Assembly: GCA_026214975.1 (NCBI GenBank)
Contig: CM047806.1
Span: forward strand, 79,531,599 to 79,595,598
Origin: Gentiana macrophylla
Lineage: Eukaryota; Streptophyta; Magnoliopsida; Gentianales; Gentianaceae
Reading direction: 5' to 3'
DNA: 64,000 nucleotides
The position numbers and the translations under genes were made by a program. Below the pieces are notes generated by a model. That model saw only the letters and a program-made list of their open reading frames with translations. It did not search any database and was not told the origin of the DNA. Each line of letters starts with the position of its first letter. Positions within the stretch are counted from its first letter, which is position 1. Below, in pieces: positions 58,301-64,000 of this stretch.

Positions 58301-61300
58301 AAGTTTGTAATGTTCTTTGAAGTAATGATGCGATATCGACCAGAACGTTAAATAAGGCACGTCGGCGCAAACGGCATGCGAAACGGACACCAGAATGGCG
58401 TTGTACAGGGAATCAGAAATCACAACGTTAAGTACTCTGTGGGTACGAAAAAAGTGCAAAAAATTTTTAGATGTTTTTTGAAATAACAATCTGATATCGA
58501 CCAAAATGATAATAAGGTACGACGGCACAAAAAACATGCGATACGGACACAAGAATTGACTTGTACAAGGAATCAAAAATCAATCCGTTAAGTACTTTGT
58601 GGGTATGAAAAAGTATGAAAAAAGGTTGTAATTTTCTTCGAAGTAACGAAGTGATATCGACCAGAACGTTAAATAAGACATAACTGCACAAACAAAATGT
58701 GAAATGGACACCCGAATTGCCTTGTACAATGAAATAAAAAATCACACCGTTAAGTCATCGGTGGGTACAAAACAGTTCAACAAAAAGTTTTTAATTTTCG
58801 TTGAAGTACTGATGTGATATCGACCAGAACGATAAATAAGGCACGGCGGCACAAACGGCAAGCAATACGGATACCAGAATGGCCTTGTACAAGAAATCAA
58901 AAATCACACCATTAAGTACTCCGTGAGTACAAAAAAAGTACAAAAAGGTTTTACTTTTGTTTTAAGTAACGATGTGATATCTACCAGAACAATAAATAAT
59001 GAACGTCGGCGCAAAAAACATTTAGAATAGACACACAAATTCCCTTGTACAAGAAATCAAAAATCACACCGTTAAGAACTTTATCGGTATAGAAAAAGTA
59101 CAAAATAAAAGGTTGTAATTTTCTTCGAAGTAACGTTGTGACATCGACCAAAACGTTAGAAAAGGCACGGCGGCGGAAACGGCATACAAAACGGACACCC
59201 GAATGGCCTTGTACAAGGAATCAAAAATCACACCGTTAAGTACTTTGTGGGTATTAAAAAAGAACGAAAAATAAGTTTATGCTTTTCTTCGAAGTAACGA
59301 TGTGATATCGACCAGAACGTTAAATAAGGCACGGCGGCACAAACGGCATGCGAAACGGACACCCGAATTGCATTGTACAACGAATCAAAAATCACACCGT
59401 TAAGTCATCGGTGGGTACAAAAAATGTTCGAATTTTTTTTTTATTTTCGATGAAGTATTGATGTGATATCGACCAGAACGATAAATACGGCACGGCGGCG
59501 CAAAGGGCAAGCAAAACGGACACCAGAATGGCTTTGTACAAGGAATAAAAAATCACACCGTTAAGTACCCTGTAGGTACAAAAAAAAGGTTTGTAATTTT
59601 TTTGAAGTAACGATGTGATATCGACCAGATTGTTAAACAAGGCACGTCGGTGCAAACGGCATGCGAAACAGATACCGGAATGGCCTTGTACAAGGAATCG
59701 AAAATCGCACCATTAAGTACTCCATGGATACAAAAAAAGTGCAATAAAAGTTTTTAGTTGTGTATAAAATAACGAGGTGATATCGACCAGATCAATAAAT
59801 AAGGCACGGCGGCGCAAAAAACATGCAAAACGGACACACAAATTCCCTTGTCAAATGAATCAAAAATCAACCCGTTAAGTACTATATATAGGTATGGATA
59901 AAGTACAAAATAAAATGTTGTAATTTTCTTCGAAGGAACGATGTGATATCGAACAGAACATTAAATATGGAACGGTGGCGCAAACGGCTGCAAAACGGAC
60001 ACCTGAATGGCCTTGTACAAGGAATCAAAAATAACACCGTTAAGTACTGTGTGAGTATGAAAAAAGTACAAAAAATAAGGTTGTGATTTTCTTCGAAGTA
60101 ACGATGTGATATCGATCAGGACGTTAAATAAGGCACGACGGCGCAAACAGCATGCGAAATAGACACCCGAATGACCTTGTACAAGGAATGAAAACTCACA
60201 CCGTCAGTACTCTGTGGGTACCAAAAAAAGTATGAAAAGAAGTTTGTAATTTTCTTTGAAGTAACGATGTGATATCGACCAGAACGTTAAATAAGACACG
60301 TCGGCGCAAACGGCATGTGAAATGGACACCAGAATGGCGTTGTACAAGGAATTAAAAATCACACCGTTAAGTACTCGGTGGGTACGAAAAAAGTACATAA
60401 AAAATTTTAAATTTTGTTTGAAATAACAATCTGATATCGACCCGAACGATAATATGTTACGGCGGCTCAAAAAACATGCGAAACGGACGCAAGAATTGTC
60501 TTGTACATGGAATCAACAATCAATCCGTTAAGTACTTTGTGGGTATGAAAAAAGGTTGTAATTTTCTTTGAAGTAATGAAGTGATATCGACCATAACGTT
60601 AAGTAAAGTACGGCGACGCAAACGGCATGCGAAACGGATACTCGAATTGCCTTGTACAATGAATAAAAAATCACACCATTAAGTCATCGGTGGGTACAAA
60701 AAAAGTTCAAAAAAAAGTTTTTAATTTTCTTTGAAGTACTGATGTGATATTGACCTGAACGATAAATAAGGCACAGCGGCGCAAACGGCATGCAAAACGG
60801 ACACCAAAATGGCCTTGTACAAGGAATCAAAAATCACACCGTTAAGTACTCTATGGGTACAAAAAAAGTTCAAAAAAAAGGGTTTGCAATATTTTTTGAA
60901 GTAATGATGTGATATCGACCAGATTGTTTAATAAGGCACGTCAGTGCAAACGGCATGCGAAACGGACACCAAAATGTCCTTGAACAAGGAATCAAAAATC
61001 ACACCATTAAGTTCTCTGTGGGTACAAAAAAAGTACAAATTTTTTTTTTAATTCTGTTTAAAGTAACGATGTGATATCGACCTGAACAATAAATAAGGCA
61101 CGGGGGCGCAAAAAACAAGCAAAACGGACACACAAATTCCCGTGTACAAGGAATCAAAAATCGCACCGTTAAGAACTATATAGATATGGGAAAAGTAAAA
61201 AATTAAAGGTTGTAATTTTCTTTGAAGTAACGATGTGATATCGGCCAAAACGTTAAATAAGGCATGGCGGCGCAAACGGCATGCAAAACGGACACCTGAA

Positions 61301-64000
61301 TGGCCTTGCATAAGGAATCAAAAATCACACCATTAAGTACTCTATGGGTACGAAAAAAGTACGAAAAATAAGGTTGTGATTTTCTTCAAAGTAACGATGT
61401 GATATCGATCAGAACGTTAAATAAGGCACGGCGGCGCAAACGGCATGCGAAACGGACACTAGAATTGCCTTGTACGAGGAATCAAAAATACACCGTTAAC
61501 TACACTATGGGTACGAAAAAATTAAAAAAAGAGTTGTTAATTTTGTTTGAAATAACGATGTGATATCAACCAGAACGATAAATAAGGTACAGCGGAGCTA
61601 AAAACATGATAAACGGACACAAGAATTGCCTTGTACAAGGAATCAAAAATCAAACTGTTAAGTACTTTGTGGGTAAGAAAAAAAGTACGAAAAAGGGAGT
61701 AATTTTTTTTGAAGTAACGATGTGATATCGACCAGAACATTAAATAAAACACGGAGGCGTAAACGGCATGTGAAATGGAATGGCCTTGTACACGGAATCA
61801 AAAATCACACCGTTAAGTAATCGGTGGGTATAAAAAAAGTATGAAAAAAAAAATTGTAATTTTCTTTGAATTACTGATGTGATATCGACCAGAACAAAAA
61901 ATAAGGCACGGCGGCGCAAACGGCAAGCATCACGGACACTAGAATGCCCTTGTACAAGTAATTAAAATTCACACTGTTAAGTACACTGTGGGTACAAAAA
62001 AAAGTACGAAAAAAAATTACTCTGGTCGATATCACATCATTAAGTTCTCTGTGGGTACAAAAAAAGTACAAAAAAAAGTTTTTAATTTTGTTTAAAGTAA
62101 CGATGTGATATCGACCAGAACAATAAATAAGGCACGGCGGCGCAAAAAACAAGCAAAACGGACATGCAAATTCCCTTGTATAAGGAATCAAAAATCGCAC
62201 CGTTAAGTACTATATAGGTATGGAAAATGTACAAAATAAAAGGTTGTAATTTTCTTCAAATTAACGCTGTGATATCGACCAGAACGTTAAATAAGGCACG
62301 GCGGCGCAAACGGCAAGCAAAACGGACACCAGAATGGCCCTGTACAAGGAATCAAAAATCACACCGTTAAGCACCTGTGGGTACAAAAAACGTTTTTAAT
62401 TTTGTTTGAAATAACGATGTGATATCGACCAGAATGCAAAACGGACACAAGAATTGCCTTGTACAAGGAATCAAAAATCACACCGTTAAGTACTTTGTTG
62501 TGAGAAAAAAGTTCGAAAAAGGTCATAATTTTCTTTGAAGTGACGATGTGATATCGACCAGAACGTTAAATAGGGCACGGCGGCACAAACGGAATGTGAA
62601 ACGTACACCCGAATGGCCATGTACATGGAATCAAAAATCACACCGTTAAGTACTCCGTGGGTACAAAACATGTACAAAAAAAGGGTTTGTAATTTTCATT
62701 GAATTAACGATGTGATATCGACCAGATTTTTAAATATGGCACGTCGGCGCAAACGGCATGCGAAACGGATACAGGAGTGGCCTTGTTCAAGGAATCAAAA
62801 ATCACACCATTAAGTACTCTGTGGATACAAAAAAAAGTAAAATAAATGTTTTTAATTGTGTTTAAAATAACGATGTGATATCGACCAGAATAATAAATAA
62901 GGCACGGAGGCACAAAAAACATGCAAAACGGACACACAAATTCCCTTGTAAAAGGAATCAAAAATCACACCATTAAGTACTATGTATAGGTATGGAAAAA
63001 GTACAAAATAAAAGGTTGTAATTTTCTTCTAAGGAAAGATGTGATATCGAACAGAACATTAAATATGGCACGGCGGCGCAAACGGCATGCAAAATGGACA
63101 CCTGAATGGCCTTGTACAAGGAATCAAAAATCACACCGTTAAGTACACAGTGGGTACAAAAAAAAGTATAAAAGACGTTTATAATTTTGTTTGAAATAAC
63201 GATGTGATATCGACTAGAGTGATAAATAAGCTACGGCGGCGCAAAAAACATGCGAAACGGACACAAGAATTGCCTTGTACAAGGATTCAAAAATCACACC
63301 GTTAAGTACTCTGTGGGTATGAAAAAAGTATGAAAAAAGGTTGTAATTTTCTTCGAAGTAACGATGTGATATCGACCAGATCATTAAATAAGGTACGGCG
63401 GGGCAAACGGCATGCGAAACGGACACCGGACTGGCCTTGTACAAGGAATCAAAAATCACACCATTAAGTAATCGGTGGTTACAAAAAATGTACGAAATAA
63501 ATAAGGCACTACGGCGCAAAAGCTAGCAAAACGGACACCAAAATGGCCGTGTATAAGGAATCAAAACTCACATCCTTATGTACTCTGTGGGTACAAAAAA
63601 AGTACGACAAAAAAGGTTGTATTATTCTTTGAAGTAACGATGTGATATCGACCAGAACGTTAAATAAGGCACGTCAGCGCAAACGGCATGTGAAACGGAC
63701 ACCCGAATGGCCTTGTACAAGGAATCAAAATCACACCATTAAGAACTCTTTCGGTACAAAAACAGTTCATAAAAAAGTTTTTAAATTTATTTAAAGTAAC
63801 GCTGTGATATCGACCAGAACAATAAATAAGGCACGGCGGCGCAAAAAAATGCAAAACGGACACACAAATTCCCTTGTACAAGGAATCAAAAATCACACCG
63901 TTAAGTTATCTATAGGAATGGAAAAAGTACACCTTTTTTCGAAGTAACGATGTGATATCGACCAGAACGTTAAATAAAGCTCGTCGGCGCAAACGGAATG
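55371..64000 (+). repeat. Satellite DNA array, ~163-bp monomer
   Basis: About 53 monomers averaging 163 bp, judged from the spacing of GATGTGATATCGACC (55454 to 63949). Each holds AAGGAATCAAAAATCACACC, GTGGGTACAAAAAAAGTA, GGCACGGCGGCGCAAACGGC and an ACGGACACC(C/A)GAATGGCC block that joins the next monomer through the palindrome CCTTGTACAAGG. Subtypes differ in the GC-rich part (CGGCATGCGAAACGG against AAAAACATGC(G/A)AAACGG, and GAATGGCC, GAATTGCC or AAATTCCC). Monomer 1 merges into the pol tail. The array extends beyond the window. The many minus-strand frames (NGVIFDSLYKAI repeats) are by-products of the repeat. Confidence 0.93.

Larger units (their letters stand above)
38383..64000 (+). mobile_element. 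CRM/Reina-like chromovirus with nested insertions and 3' satellite
   Basis: Starts at LTR3 and holds gag, a zinc knuckle, protease, RT, RNase H and integrase (39792-44475). It resumes at 55166 for the pol C-terminus, then runs into the ~163-bp satellite. The pol is interrupted by a SIRE-like element (44476-55165) that itself carries a LARD-like element. No 3' LTR is visible before the window end, so whether the satellite is inside the element, or the element is truncated and abuts an independent array, cannot be settled here. Many stops and frameshifts show a long-dead copy. Confidence 0.7.

Noticed and set aside
55395..63896. Minus-strand frames with NGVIFDSLYKAI and ICRSGRYHIV-like repeats
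   Set aside because: They follow the ~163-bp satellite monomer and change frame with each monomer-length change. No real gene structure is present.

Overview
The window is plant nuclear DNA, most likely eudicot heterochromatin. I can support no host gene, rRNA, tRNA gene or bacterial feature. Nearly all of it is LTR retrotransposons nested in one another, plus two unrelated tandem-repeat families. Most open frames are decayed gag-pol pieces or chance frames inside repeats.

Layout. 1-4307: the 5' part of a minus-strand Tekay/Del-like Ty3/Gypsy element (RT start, protease, gag, PBS, 2.1-kb LTR), cut off by the window edge. It is inserted into 4308-9756, a minus-strand, apparently non-coding Copia-type LTR element (LARD-like). 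10125-11690: a 30-bp minisatellite in minus orientation. 11691-13563: AT-rich unassigned DNA ending in a CACTA-like terminus. 13564-18296: the same minisatellite in plus orientation, split by a complete solo LTR (14721-16444, TSD ATATG). 18435-28444: an almost full-length but frameshifted Athila-like Ty3/Gypsy element with TSD ATGGC. It sits inside the first of three tandem ~490-bp LTRs (LTR1 18426-18434 + 28450-28939, LTR2 33403-33892, LTR3 38383-38871).

The three LTRs are the key structure. Between LTR1 and LTR2, and between LTR2 and LTR3, lies LTR - tRNA-Met-type PBS - ~600-bp leader - ~3.7 kb of 30-bp minisatellite - ~130-bp tail holding the end of a pol frame. After LTR3 the same leader is followed instead by a decayed gag-pol of a CRM/Reina-like chromovirus (39792-44475, resuming at 55166). 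The pol tail ends in the same ~44-bp sequence that ends the minisatellite units. Immediately after it a second satellite begins, with a ~163-bp monomer and about 53 monomers, running to the window end (55371-64000). Thus one retrotransposon family appears to have exchanged its coding region for one tandem repeat and to carry another in its 3' region.

The chromovirus pol is interrupted at 44476-55165 by a minus-oriented SIRE-like Copia deletion derivative (TSD TGAGG). That derivative is itself interrupted at 45135-54013 by a second, complete LARD-like element (TSD GTAAT). The relative order of insertions can be read directly from the target-site duplications and from uninterrupted copies elsewhere in the window. 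Family names rest on protein motifs I recognise and on LTR/PBS structure; no database search was run.
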